Assembly (NCBI GenBank): GCA_016081115.2
Contig: CM071924.1
Coordinates: 93,882,616 to 93,946,615, forward strand
Origin: Rehmannia glutinosa
Lineage: Eukaryota > Streptophyta > Magnoliopsida > Lamiales > Orobanchaceae
Reading direction: 5' to 3'
Length of the DNA: 64,000 nt
In this document: in pieces, positions 1 through 11,500 of the stretch
Position numbering within the stretch: position 1 is the first letter of the stretch
Layout: the number at the start of each line of letters is the position of its first letter
Position numbers and translations under genes: made by a program
The notes under the pieces: model-generated
What the model saw: only the letters and a program-made list of their open reading frames with translations
Database searches by the model: none
Told to the model about the DNA's origin: nothing

Positions 1-240
1 TGTAGCACTTTTTACTTAAGATACATATATAACACGTCTTTGTAAAACTTTTTACATTACAATATTTATGTAATACATTTGTAGCACTTTATCAATATGT
101 AACGCTTATATGTAACACTTTTAAATAAGTAACACTTTTTAAGTATCACTTTTTTTGTTATTACAACACTATAGTTTATTGATTGTAACACTTTTTAGGC
201 TATATTTTAGTAACACAAAATTATATAACTATCATTAAAT
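1..240. repeat. Degenerate GTAACACTTTTT repeat
   Basis: A 12-base motif close to GTAACACTTTTT recurs about ten times with variable AT-rich spacers (near 1-14, 80-92, 97-123, 130-142, 188-198). Such arrays occur in subterminal regions of DNA transposons and in LTRs, but no terminus is visible because the window starts inside it. Class unknown. Confidence 0.4.
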
Positions 241-444
241 CATTTCAACGATTTATTTAATTAATTGATATCACAAAATAGGTGAAGACACAAAAAAACA
301 CTAAAACTAAAAATTGTAGAAATCATGTATTCTATTTTTTTTACTGCATTTTTGTTTTCTTTTTATAAAGTATTTTAGTTTTGCTTTTATTTTTTATTTT
401 TATGGAGGTAATTAATGTTTGATAAATGATTTTATCGTGATTTT

Positions 445-720
445 GATGATTTTGTTTTTATACCAAAATAATGTTTTTAAGTGTTGTCCAAATACTCCTA
501 AATGATTTAAATTGTTTCTACTAATTTTCTGGAGTATTTTTTCAAGTTTATTTTCGACAAAATATTGGACAACACTTTTGATGATTTTGTGTTAATGTAT
601 TTTTACACCAAAACAATATTTCTAAAAGTTGTCTAAATACTCCCGATCGATCTAAAATATATTTACTATTTTTCGGAGTATTTCTTGAAGTTTATTTTCG
701 ATATAAAATTGGACAACACT
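445..720. repeat. Two-copy tandem duplication, period about 135 bp
   Basis: Two diverged direct copies, from about 445 and about 580, share in order GATGATTTTG, a block reading AAATACTCC, a block near GGAGTATTT, and TTGGACAACACTTTT. The inner AAATACTCC and GGAGTATTT blocks could pair into a weak stem. No coding potential is seen. Probably part of a longer repeat family in an old LTR, but this is inference. Confidence 0.5.
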
Positions 721-730
721 TTTATTTTGA

Positions 731-1045
731 GGTCAACCGGTCGCCCTATAGGGCAACCCGTACTTGAAAGTTGTGCAAAACAGAGAACTTCACATTTCTT
801 TGAAAAATAGTGAGGGTGACAGGTCACCCTATAGGGCGACGGCCAGGTGACGTCGACCGGTCGGCTATAGGGCGACACCGTGTCTGAAGCTTGGGAAATT
901 TTGCAAACTTCTCTGTATTGATTTTTGGACAAGGCCAACCGGTCCAGGTGCACATCGATCGGCCGAACCCCCCGTCGACTGGTCGCCCTGTGTAAAATTG
1001 TGTTCTTACATTCTAACGTCTATTTGTGCGTGACCGGTCGCCCTA
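731..1045. repeat. Dispersed palindromic GGTCGCCCTATAGGGCGACC motifs
   Basis: The 18-base palindrome GTCGCCCTATAGGGCGAC and partial versions, usually preceded by GACCG, occur around 731-760, 818-840, 853-877, 978-990 and 1031-1045. The GC-rich motifs contrast sharply with the AT-rich surroundings. The block lies just upstream of an Athila-type pol fragment, so it may be retrotransposon internal DNA. Confidence 0.55.
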
Positions 1046-1077
1046 AGGTTTTGACAGCAAATTCTGCAGGAAAAGTT

Positions 1078-1175
1078 CTACCGAAAGGGCTGACCCATCA
1101 ACAAAAGAAGAAATTTTTTTCGGACCTCAAACACTATATTTGGGAAGATCCCCACCTCTTCCGAATTTATGCGGA
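1078..1175 (+). pseudogene. Athila-type Ty3/gypsy pol fragment
   Basis: A frame covering about 30 residues contains THQQKKKFFSDLKHYIWEDP followed by HLFRIYADQ. This matches the segment just before the integrase zinc-binding domain in Athila-lineage polyproteins. The match ends near 1175, and copia coding sequence in a different frame follows with no spacer. It is a short scrap with no function expected. The junction is reported separately as a copia/gypsy chimera. Confidence 0.65.
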
Positions 1176-3739
1176 TCAAACTTACGAGTGTGGGGGTGTC
1201 TTGCTAAGGTTGCTATACCTACACCAAAGAAGGTGAAGATAGGTCCCAAAACTGTTGATTGCATATTTATTGGATATGCACATAACAGTGCTACTTATCG
1301 GTTTCTTGTGCATGAATCTAAAGTTGAAGATATACACAAGAACACGATAATTGAATCGAGAAATGCCTCGTTCTTTGAAAATGTATTTCCGTGTAGATCG
1401 AGAGAAGAAGCAAGCTCTTCTAAACGGATACATGATTCAATAGAACAAGAGCAAGAATAAGAGATAGAAATTAGACGCAGCAAACGAGCTAGGATAGAAA
1501 AATCTTTTGGCCCAGATTTTCTAACCTACATGTTGGAAAGTGAACCTCAAAGATTCTGCAGGAAGCTATAACTTCTTCAAGGACCATTATGGAAAGAGGC
1601 CATAAAAAGTGAAATTGATTCCATCTTGCAAAACCATACATGGGAACTAGTGGATCTTCCTGAGGGAAGTAAACCACTAGGTTATAAATGGATTTTCAAG
1701 AAGAAAATGAAGGCGGATGGAACAATTGATAAGTACAAGGCTAGACTTGTAATTAAAGGTTCTGAGACAAAAAGAGGGCCTTGATTACTTTGATATGTAT
1801 TCTCCAGTTACGAGAATAACCTCCATTAGATTGGTACTTGCAATTGTCGCATTGCGAAATCTTGAAGTACATCAAATGGATGTAAAAACTGCTTTTCTAA
1901 ATGGAGATTTAGAAGAGGAGATTTACATGGAACAACCTGAAGGGTTCTCTGCACCTGGGCAAGAGAACGAAGTTTGTAAACTGGTCAAGTCATTATATGG
2001 CTTGAAACAGGCACCAAAACAATGGCATGAAAAATTTGATAATGCCATGAAGGAGTGTGGATTTAAAATAAATGAATGTGATAAATGTGTTTATGTTAAA
2101 GAAACTGAAAATGGCTATGTCATTTTGTGTCTTTATGTAGACGACATGCTTATCATTGGAAGTAATGATAAAATAATTAAATCTACAAAAGATATGTTGA
2201 ACTCGAGGTTTGACATTAAAGATATGGGTTTAGCTGACGTGATCCTCGGAATAAAAATTTCTAGAACTTCAAATGGACTGACACTCGATCAGTCACATTA
2301 TGTGGATAAGATTCTAGAAAAGTTTAGTAAGGATGACACGTCATTAGCTAGAACTCCTATAGACACGAGTCAACATCTATCAAAGAATAAAGGTGAGGTT
2401 GTGTCTCAATTGGAATACTCACGAGTCATAGGAAGTCTGATGTACTTAATGAGTTGTACATAGGGCTGTAAACGATCCGAGCCGAGCCGAGCATTGTTTG
2501 CCAAATGTTTGTTTATTTTTGGCCCTGTTCGAGCTTAGCTCGAGCTCGGTTTAGGTTGTTAAAATTGTGTTCGTGTTCGTTCATTTAATTTTTGTAATGT
2601 TCGAATTTGTTCACGAACATGTTCGTGAACATGTTCATATTAGTGTTCGTGTTCGTTACGTGTTCGTGAACATGTTCATATTCAAATTTGTGTTCATAAA
2701 CTGTTCGTGAACAATCAATAATTTTGTTCACGAGCAAACAAACAAACAAACAAACAAATATCAATATTTAAATTAAATATTTTAAATTAAATAACATTAT
2801 TTATTATTAATTGAATAATAATCGAGCTAATAGTCGAGCCGTTAACGAGCTTGTTCATGAACAATTCTAAACAAACACTAAACGAGCTTGTTCATGAACA
2901 TATTTATAAACGAACACTAAACGAGCTTGTTCACGAGCTATTAATGAACGAGTATAGAATTGTCCAAGCTCTGTTCGTTTATTTAACGAGCCCTAAAATT
3001 TGTTCGTTTATGTTCATTTAACTAAATAAATGAACATAAACGAACAATATCCGAGCTTGTTCATGAGTAGTTTGCCGAACGCTCTGTTCGTTTACAGCCT
3101 TAGTTGTACAAGACCAGACATTACTTATGCAGTGAGTAAATTAAGCAGATACACAAGTAATCCAGCACATGAACACTGGAAAGGTATAGTGAGAATACTT
3201 AGGTATTTAAGATATACTCGTGATTTTGGATCGCACTATACAAGATATCCAAATTGTTATTGAAGGATACAATGATGCTAATTGGATATACGATATTACT
3301 GAACTCTAAGTCTACAAGTGGATTTGTATTCACTTTAGGAGGTGCAAAAGAATATCGTGGAAATCTTCTAAGCAGACGGTTATAGCTAGATCCACAATAG
3401 AGTATGAATTTATAGCTTTAGACAAGTGTGGAGAAGAAGTTGAATGGCTCCGGAACTTCTTAGAATACATTCCAAAGTGGCCAAAGCCTGTGCCAGCAAT
3501 TTGTATACATTGTGATAGTCAATCGATTGGCGGGGCCGCAGAGCAATATATATAATGGTAAGTTTAGACACATTCGTCGTAGACACAATACCATTAGACA
3601 ACTACTCTCAACTGGTGTTATCTGTATTGACTATGTGAAGTCAAAGGATAATATAGCGGATCTGTTAACCAAAGGGTTAAATCGAGAGTTAGTTGCAAAA
3701 TCATCAAGAGGAATGGGACTTAAGCCTCTGGAAAAATGA
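1176..3739 (+). pseudogene. Ty1/copia pol: integrase C-terminus, reverse transcriptase, RNase H (interrupted)
   Basis: The 3' half of a copia polyprotein. 1176-1460 encodes the end of integrase (RVWGCLAKV, FIGYA). 1590-2460 encodes reverse transcriptase, with QMDVKTAFLNGDL, LYGLKQAPKQW and the catalytic LYVDDML near 2135. 3111-3739 encodes the end of RT (RPDITYAVSKLSRY) and RNase H, ending in a region with KSKDNIADLLTKGL. Frames shift near 1460, 1770, 3263 and 3340. At 2460 the frame runs straight into a 642-bp hAT insertion and resumes in the same frame at 3111 once the insertion and one target copy are discounted. Gag, protease and most of integrase are missing on the left, so the element cannot be autonomous. 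Confidence 0.9.
2461..3102. mobile_element. Non-autonomous hAT element with 8-bp target duplication
   Basis: The 642-bp insertion is bounded by TAGGGCTGTAAACGA and its near-perfect inverted complement TCGTTTACAGCCTTA, and flanked by identical 8-bp copies GTTGTACA at 2453-2460 and 3103-3110. Terminal repeats plus an 8-bp duplication define the hAT superfamily. The interior is rich in GAGCTCG, GTTCGTGAACATG and their complements, so it could fold extensively. No transposase frame is present. It sits inside copia reverse transcriptase. Confidence 0.95.
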
Positions 3740-4301
3740 GTTGATACAATGGAAACCCAACCTAGTTGACTGGAGATCCCAAGATCTAGGTTCAAAGGGA
3801 CAACCTAATTGTAAAAAGACTCTAGGATCACTGTGGGGGATTTTCCCTTGTCCATTCCTTAAACAGTGAAGCCCGTGAAAAGAAGAGGATAAGCATTTGG
3901 CTTTTAATGATTTTTGTGCATCGGTAAGCCGAGCTGGGTAGTGCGGGCTACTCTTAAAGAAGAATCACCTATGTGAGAGAGAAGTGGGGCCGCTTCGAAG
4001 AGAATTGTGTGAGGCTCAATTCTTAGAACCTCTTGCAGAACCAGGCGTATGTTCAGGGCCATGAATGAACATAACAATGAGAACTGAAGTATGTTAGGAA
4101 GAATCTTGTGTAAGGTATATCATCTTTTACACAAAAGGCAGAACAGTTCAAAAACATCACGTCTACTGATCAACCAGTAAAGTAAATATATTTTCATAAG
4201 GGAAGGTTCAAAGGGTAACACCTACCTATCCTATGCAGGGTTCAACTGTTGAACTTTATCACCAAATCTTTGTATCCTCGAATTTCCTTCATGTGGGGGA
4301 T
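3740..4301 (+). other. 3' untranslated region and polypurine tract of the copia element
   Basis: This noncoding stretch between the RNase H stop and the 3' LTR contains no frame of note. It ends with the polypurine tract ATGTGGGGGA (4291-4300), directly before the LTR start TGTTGG. A purine run next to TG is the standard plus-strand primer arrangement in copia elements. Confidence 0.75.
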
Positions 4302-5288
4302 TGTTGGAAAAGTTGTGAAGGAAATTGCAATTTTGGGGTGCGATTTTCTTGGAAATTCGATTGTCTAATGACAAAAGTAAAAGTGGATTATTGTTCTACT
4401 CCGTGAGAACATCGAAATCGAATATTTGTTTGTCCAAAATGATGTTTGGATGAAGGAGAAATTAAATCTTAAAGATGATGTATTGGAATTAATTTAAAAG
4501 AAGAAACCATGTGGGTTTGTCTTCTTTTAAAGTTGGGTTTGTCCCACATGGGAAAACAAAGGCAATTTTGACTAGTATATATAATGCCACCTTTTAGTAA
4601 GGTGTAAGATTGTATTGCATAGAGGCTCTCTCTACACGCGCGCCCGCAGGGGGGGTGCAAATCACGGTCCGATTCGAGCTCAGAACCACTGACTTGTGTG
4701 CGAGCGCGACCTGCGTACACGAATGTCGGACCGAAATCGAGCCACATAGTCTAGCCTATGTTTTACAGATTTTAATTTTCGAAATTAAACTTTTTAACAG
4801 TTTTTTATTTTCGAAAATTTAAATTAATCTGTAACAGTTATATTAATTCCAATTTGTAACAACAGATTCAATTTTGAATTGATATCTGTTGTAACAACAA
4901 GTGTTATTGCTGTGTAACAGCAATAAAATTTAATTTCCAGGTCTTGTCTATGCTATATAAATAGCAGACATTCGAGCAATCCAAGAACCACGAAAAACAC
5001 TCCTCATACTGCACTGAAAAATTCTTCTGCATATTGCTCTAAATATTTCTTTTGGCCTCCTGCATAATTTGGTGATAAAGTTCAGGCATCCCTTCAGTTC
5101 GTCGGGTGATAGGTAATCCGGTTTTTCCCATCTTATCCTGGGAAACAGACGTCCAGAATAGGGGACAAATCTGTTTTAAGGATAGTGTGTCAAACACACG
5201 ATTCGGGACATATTTTCTGTAATTTTTCGATTCAATTTTTCGGTTTAATCGATTTTATAAACTGTACTGCGAAATGTTTTTGCATCAG
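4302..5288 (+). mobile_element. 3' LTR of the truncated copia element (right edge approximate)
   Basis: Starts with TGTTGGAAAAG right after the polypurine tract. A TATA box (TATATAAATA, 4954-4963) lies about 650 bp into it, as expected for the end of U3. The right edge is placed near 5288 because a different repeat (SIRE-type LTR sequence) starts soon after. No matching 5' LTR lies in the window, so the edge and target duplication cannot be confirmed. Confidence 0.65.
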
Positions 5289-5299
5289 GGTCAACATCA

Positions 5300-7208
5300 A
5301 AGCTGCAGAATTAAGACATGTCCCCGAACACAAAGTAAGAGTTTGAATTTTGTCTATCTCTTTAACGAACAAAATTTAAACTCCTACTATAAAAGACTGA
5401 GGAAATTTCAGAGACAAGTAGAGATAAATTATTCAAAGCAAGATACATTCAAGCAAGAACTGAAAACACTCTCTCAAGCGAAAATTCTGATCATATCCTC
5501 AACCCTGATTCGTAGATACATTATCCAATACTCTCACGTGGAAGATATAAGTTGTTCTTCAAAGTTCAAGAGGAAATCATTTGGTGAAGCAAATGAGTCT
5601 ATATTTCCAGGAAGTGAAAGGAATATACTGAAGTTCAAGGTTGAACCAGATTCAAATCTGAAGGAAGACTGTGTGATCAATTCCTGAAGATTTAAAGAGC
5701 TGAAATCAGCTGCCTTGCGAAGAGCTGAGTCCCAGAAGAGTAGTTGGTTGTGTGATCAAAGTTATCTTGTAATGTTGTACTTTTGTAACAAAATTACCGT
5801 TACATTAGTGAATTCCTCATGGAGTAGTAAAAGAGTGGAGTAGATGAATTACCCCATCCTCGCTTGAACCATTATAAATAGATAGAATATGTTACCCTAT
5901 TAATCAATATTTCAATTCAAAAAGCCTGAATGTTCGGATTCGAATAGTGTTGCAAGTTAATGTTGTAACACTGAAACATACAACACACTCACACAACGGA
6001 AACAAAAATTACATTAGGATTTTTAACGTTCTTAGATTCTTCAATCTTAATGCACGAGGCTACGCTAAGAGAAGAAACGATCCACTAATTAGAAGACAAA
6101 CAGTTACTACAAATACAACTAGTTTTACGAATTTCCAAAACTCTCTCTTTAAATTTCTACCAACACTTGTATTTAACTAATCCCGAATGTTTATTCCAAA
6201 AGAACTCAACACTGTTGGAATCCCTCCAACTTCAAATGTCTTTGAATGGTTGAGTCGATCACGCCGTAGATCTTCACATTCTTCACCGAAGAATGTATGA
6301 ACATAAAAACTTGGAGAAGAAAAACACAAGGCTCATATATCTCGTGTATTTTTTTCAAATGATAATTGTACTTAAGTAGTACTTCATCTGTTGAATCATG
6401 TTCCTATAATTTAGGAATCAGATAGACTACAAAAAGGAAAGTCAACCAAGCAAGATTCTTTTCATGTATAAAAGGTATCTTTCATACAAGGAAAGCAATC
6501 AATCATATATAAATGAAAGTTATTAAAGTTGCATCAATTATCATTAGTCAAGATAGAATTTTCAACAACCTGCAATATAGGGAAAACTTGCCAAATAAAC
6601 TAGCACCAATAATTTCTCAAAAAAAAAAAAACTAGCACCAATAAGGAAAACAATCAATCATATATAAATGGCAGTTAAAATGGCTGAATAAATTTAGATT
6701 AACAACTCAAGATTATCAGCAACATTCATATAATAGAAAATATAACAAATATCAAAAGCACAAAATCTGGCGTAAAATCCGCCTAGATTCTGTGCGACCT
6801 GTATTGCATCATAGAGTTACAACACCATATTTTGCACTCTGCACAATGACCAAATTTACCACACATGTAAACATTAATATAAATTATATGTTATATAAAT
6901 TGTGCATTTTAAATTTCTGAGATTTTATCCACTTGATAATAACCAATCAAAAATATAAGTGTTGATAAACTAAGTTTAAGGTGTAAGACTTCCGCTGTTA
7001 ATCAAGAAAACTAAATTTCTAAAAGTTAACTTCATTTAGCTCAATTACTCTATCAACAGCTCTCTCAGAGTCTGTTGAGTGGTTAACTCTTCTAATGAAG
7101 CTTAATGCAACTGTCATTAAAAAGACTTTGTTGTTTTTCGTAAAACTCTGATTTTATTAAGAATAGAAAATTTGGTAAAGTCTATTCAATCCCCCATTTG
7201 AACCTACA
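5300..7208 (+). mobile_element. Diverged SIRE-type LTR remnant with an internal insertion
   Basis: Blocks match, in order, the LTR of the complete SIRE-type element at 36818-38396: AAAAGACTGAGGA, AAGGTTGAACCAG, TAGTGAATTCCTC followed by GAATTACCCCATC and a TATA-like TATAAATA, then AGAGTCTGTTGAGT and a terminal block ending in CTACA at 7208. About 950 bp (5940-6890) have no counterpart and look like an unrelated insertion of unknown type. The left end is truncated. Satellite begins directly after 7208. Confidence 0.7.
5940..6890. other. Unidentified AT-rich insert within the SIRE-type LTR remnant
   Basis: The segment interrupts the two recognisable halves of the old LTR. It holds a short duplicated block (AACTAGCACCAATAA near 6597 and 6630, and ATCAATCATATATAAATG near 6500 and 6654), suggesting a local tandem duplication. 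No gene, terminal inverted repeat or convincing target duplication was seen. A possible diverged copia LTR on the minus strand cannot be excluded. Confidence 0.35.
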
Positions 7209-8320
7209 CCGAAAATAAGTTTCTTCATTATAAATGAACTCTTCAAGCAAATACGAGGTCCTAGGCGAAATCCCACACAATAATAATTTTTTGGTATGTT
7301 TTCGTGCAATTTAAATGGTAATCTTCACTAGTCGGGCGGTATTTTTTGGAAAAGAAATATCCTCGAAAACAATTTTTCCATTATAAATGAATTATACATG
7401 AAATTTGAGGTCTCAAGAAAAATTCCACGCTAAAATAATATTTTTTGGTATATGTTTTTGTGATTTAAATGGTATTTCTTTAGGAGTCAGATAGTAATTT
7501 TTTGGAAACAAATACCCCAAAAATAAAGTTTTTCATCGTAACTGAATTCTTTATACAATTTTGAAGTCTCGGGAAAAATCCCACGCAAAACTAATATTTT
7601 TTGTATATTTTCTTGCGATTTAGATGGTATTCTTCACGAGTTGGATAGTAATTTGTGGGAAAAATATTCATGAAATAACTTTTTTTTATCATAAATGAAT
7701 TCTTCATGAAATTATGAGGTCCAGGAAAAATTCCACGCAAAAATAATATTTTTTTGCGATTTAAATGATAATCTTCACGGGTCGAACGATAATTTTCTGG
7801 AAAAAAAGTATACCCGAAAATAATGTTTTTCACCATAAATGAATTCTTCAGCCAATTTTGAGGTCCCGAGAAAAAATCTCACGCAAGAATAATATATTTA
7901 GTATGTTTCCTTGCGATTTAAGGGTTATTCTTCACGAGTCGGACAATAATTTTCGGAAAACAATATTCTTGGAAATATTTTTATTCATCATAAATGAACT
8001 CTTTATGCAACTTTCAGGTCCAAAGAAAAATCCCATGAAAAAATAATATTTTTTGGTATGGTTTCTAGCGATTTAAATGGTATTCTTCATGAATCGTATG
8101 GTAATTTTCTAGGAAACAAATATTCCCAAAACATTTTCTTTCATCATTAATAAAATTTTCATTCAGTTTTGAGTTCCGAAGCAAAAATCACGCAATAATA
8201 TTGTTTTTTATATTTTTTTCTTTCGATTTAAGTAATATTCTTCACGAGTCGGACGGTAATTTTAAGGAAAATAAATATTCTGGAAAATAATTTTTTCATT
8301 TAAAAAAAACTTTCACAAAA
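7209..8320 (-). repeat. Satellite array, about 154-bp monomer, reverse orientation
   Basis: About seven tandem monomers. The reverse-strand landmark CTTCACGAGTCGG or a variant recurs near 7323, 7478, 7631, 7773, 7928, 8084 and 8240, spaced 142-156 bp. Each monomer also carries ATTTAAATGGTATTC and CATAAATGAATTC. The sequence is the reverse complement of the satellite at 33870-36817 and 51028-52150. Open frames across it are chance products of the repeat. Confidence 0.9.
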
Positions 8321-8524
8321 AAATAAAAAATAAATTATATATATATATTCGTGATAGCATCTATGATGACTGACAATAATCTTTTTTATTGTTAGACTAT
8401 TTCACAAGTTTCTTTAACAATAATTATCAACATGCCATATTCATCAAATTTGTTTTGTATTTTGTATGCTTTATTTACTAGGGACTAGTAATATGTTGGT
8501 TGGAGTGTGTGATGAAGGCAACAA
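8321..8524. other. AT-rich spacer between satellite and solo LTR
   Basis: About 200 bp of AT-rich DNA with a short TA run near 8336-8350. Nothing recognisable. Its last five bases, AACAA (8520-8524), are the left target duplication of the solo LTR. Confidence 0.5.
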
Positions 8525-11500
8525 TGTGAAGCCCCAATTTTTATTCGATCATGTACTTGTTTCGTATCGTCTTTGTATTACTTTGACTATTTTTGTTGTC
8601 GCTGACTTTGACGGGTAGATATTAATGATAAATATATTTTGCATTTAATTCTTTTAATTTCTATTTGTGATCATAATCATTTATTAATTTTAATTCACAT
8701 TTATGATCACTTGGTTGATCATCATTATTATTATTGGTGTATTTATTAGTCACCTTAGAATTTTAAGAGACTATTTATTTTAGGGATTATAATTTATAGA
8801 ATTAAGAATTCGATTTAGATTAAGTGATCATGAGACTTATAAGTGATCAAGGAAATCACTAATTATTTTGGAGACTGATATTTATTCATCTATTATCATC
8901 AATTTTGAGACGAAAAAAATATGAAATTACCAAAATACCCTTAAGGGGACGACATTGGTGTATTTTTTTGGTGTAGAAATATCTCCCAACTCTTGTACAT
9001 GTACACCTTGTGTATTCATCTTGTGTATTTTTACACCATTAATTCAAACCTACATCTTAAATTAATCCCACCATTTCAATCATCCAATTGGTCAAACAAG
9101 ACCAAATTAAAAATTTCCCCCTAAGCTTAGCATTTTGGCCCATTGTCCCTAATAAAGATACCTAAATATTGCTTTCTTCCCTAATTCCCTCAATTATTAC
9201 TCTAACTTATCATTTAATCAAAACAAAAAATTTGTTCAAGTTTTATTCTTCCCATCTCATTTCACCAACACCAAAATTCTTCTAAGTCTTGTAATTCCTC
9301 TCCTCTCTCTCTCTCTAAAAATCCTCCTACATCCCCCTACTCTTCAAAAATTTCGAAACTACACTCCAAAGGTAAGAAACATTTCTTGTTCAATCCATTT
9401 TTGATATCACCTAACTCATCTCTTTCACCTTCTAATTTAAGTTTGATTTTTAATTTTGAGGTATACCTAGAAGACCTTTGAAGATATTAAAAGACTTGTC
9501 ATCTTGAAGAGAAATTGTGAAGAAATTGGGCTATAAGGTAAGAAATAGAATTTTTAATACATTTTCTTCTTCTCTCCTATTTTCCAAAATTTTGATACTC
9601 CATTTTTATTTTTGGAGTTTTAGGGGCTGACCTTGGAGGTTGACATTAAGGGTGACCAAAACCTTACACTTGGAAGCCATACTAGTCACATTTTACTCAT
9701 TACACAAGGTAAGTGTAGTATTTCCAATTTTCTCACCATCTTCTTATTTTCCCTAAAATTTTAACCACATTCTTCTAACTCCTATATTTTTTTGATATTC
9801 CTTGACTTAGGGGCTGACCTAACTGCTATTTTCTTGTATAAGTTGGAAAAATTCTCAAGTGTTGCTCAAAAATGCGATTTATCGAAAAATAGGGCATACA
9901 TGCACACTTTATTGTAATACTTGATGAAATTTTGTATGAGAAGGATATGTATGTGTATGACTCTTGAAATATATGTTTTGAATGATTTATAACCTGGACA
10001 AGTCGAGCATAATTGATTAAATTTCAACTTTTGGACTTAAAATGCAAAAAATAGAAAATTGGTGGACTTAATTGCAAGAAAATAAAATTTAAGGGACCCC
10101 TCTGTAATTTTTTATTTTTGGGACTGAACTCAGGTTCAAAAATTATGTTTTAACATTTTAATAAAGTTTTAATAGTTTTTAGATAAATAAAATCAACTCT
10201 TAAAAGCCCAAGGACTAGATTGTAAAATTTTAGAAGTTTAAGGGCTATTTTGCAAAATTCGAAAATGTACCAGACCCTAATTTTAAAATTTGAAATTTTA
10301 ACTCTTAAAGGACTGGAAATAACATATTTTAAGTTTATTCCAAAAATCCAAGTGTTTAGAACTTGGAAAGTAATTTTATAAAAATTGAGGGACCAAATTG
10401 TAAAAGATTAAATTGAGGATCAAAATACAATTTCCAGGACTTATGCAGTCCATGCACCAGGAAATACTAATTTAACTATAACATAATTATATTTTGGACC
10501 CAAGGTTCCAATTTCATAACAATTGGACCCCTAAAAACGTTAAAGGCAATTATTTCAAAATGGGACAAAAATGAGAATTTCAAAAGTAAAAGGACCTACA
10601 CTTATTTATTTTAAAAACTGCTTTTGTCCCAATATCCTATTAACCTTAGTGACATTTTCTAACTGGAATCACATTAAAAGCCCTCCCGGTTTGTGAGTTC
10701 CGATTATTTTAAACTTAAGGCCCGAAATGACAATTTTAACAAATTTGGGGCCAATGTGAGAATTTTATAAAAACTCGACCTCAAAACTTTAAAAACCTGA
10801 ATATCTGAATAATTTAGAGATTTTAGGAACTCACCTCTTAATTTTTCAAGGTCGGGATATTTATTTATTCAATTTTTGACCCCAAAAGTATTGGTTTTTA
10901 CAAAATGGGGCTAATTGTAAATTTTCTTTTTACCAAGGACCTAACTTAAATTACTTTCCATTTACTAAAACAGCCCTGGACCCTTTGACTTTAATTATTA
11001 ATTTAAAATATTTTATTTTCTCAAAAACCCCTTGACTTATCGGATCGTCTTGACCGATTAAAACCCGATCGCGGGGCGACTTCCTCGTCTTGCGGTTTTG
11101 AATCAATAACAGGACTTATGTTCCACCTAATCTTTCAAGATATCGAAGATTGCTTATCCTTCCGATAATCATCTTCATCCAAACAACTCCACCAATGCCA
11201 TAATTACCACTCACGATTTTCAAAACTTTTCATGAACTGCTTCCCGAATCAATATACTCGACTGCCTGGTTGACTACCTGAACGTGTATTTAATTTACTG
11301 CCTGAGTCAACTTGGTGTGTCGAGCTCACAGTTAGAATGGATACGTCGGGGATGGAACTGGGCAACTCGGCTGCTATTCCACTCTTCCGGCCCCATCGTC
11401 CTAATCCCGCAACTGAGGGACGGAGTTTGTGCAAGGGAAGCGGGTCGTAGTACTTGAGGTATAATCATGATTATGACGAATCCGAGCCTTGCTAGCTCCA

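Noticed and set aside
4610..4822. GC-rich frame with Cys-containing residues
   Set aside because: It lies in the U3 part of a copia LTR, and the opposite strand is equally open. No homology recognised.
5274..5687. 137-residue plus-strand frame
   Set aside because: It overlaps sequence homologous to the SIRE-type LTR, where the same stretch is noncoding.
7591..8046. Open frames on both strands across the satellite, also at 34077-36103 and 51113-51577
   Set aside because: They follow the tandem monomer, recur with the repeat period and have no start context or homology. They are chance products of AT-rich satellite DNA.
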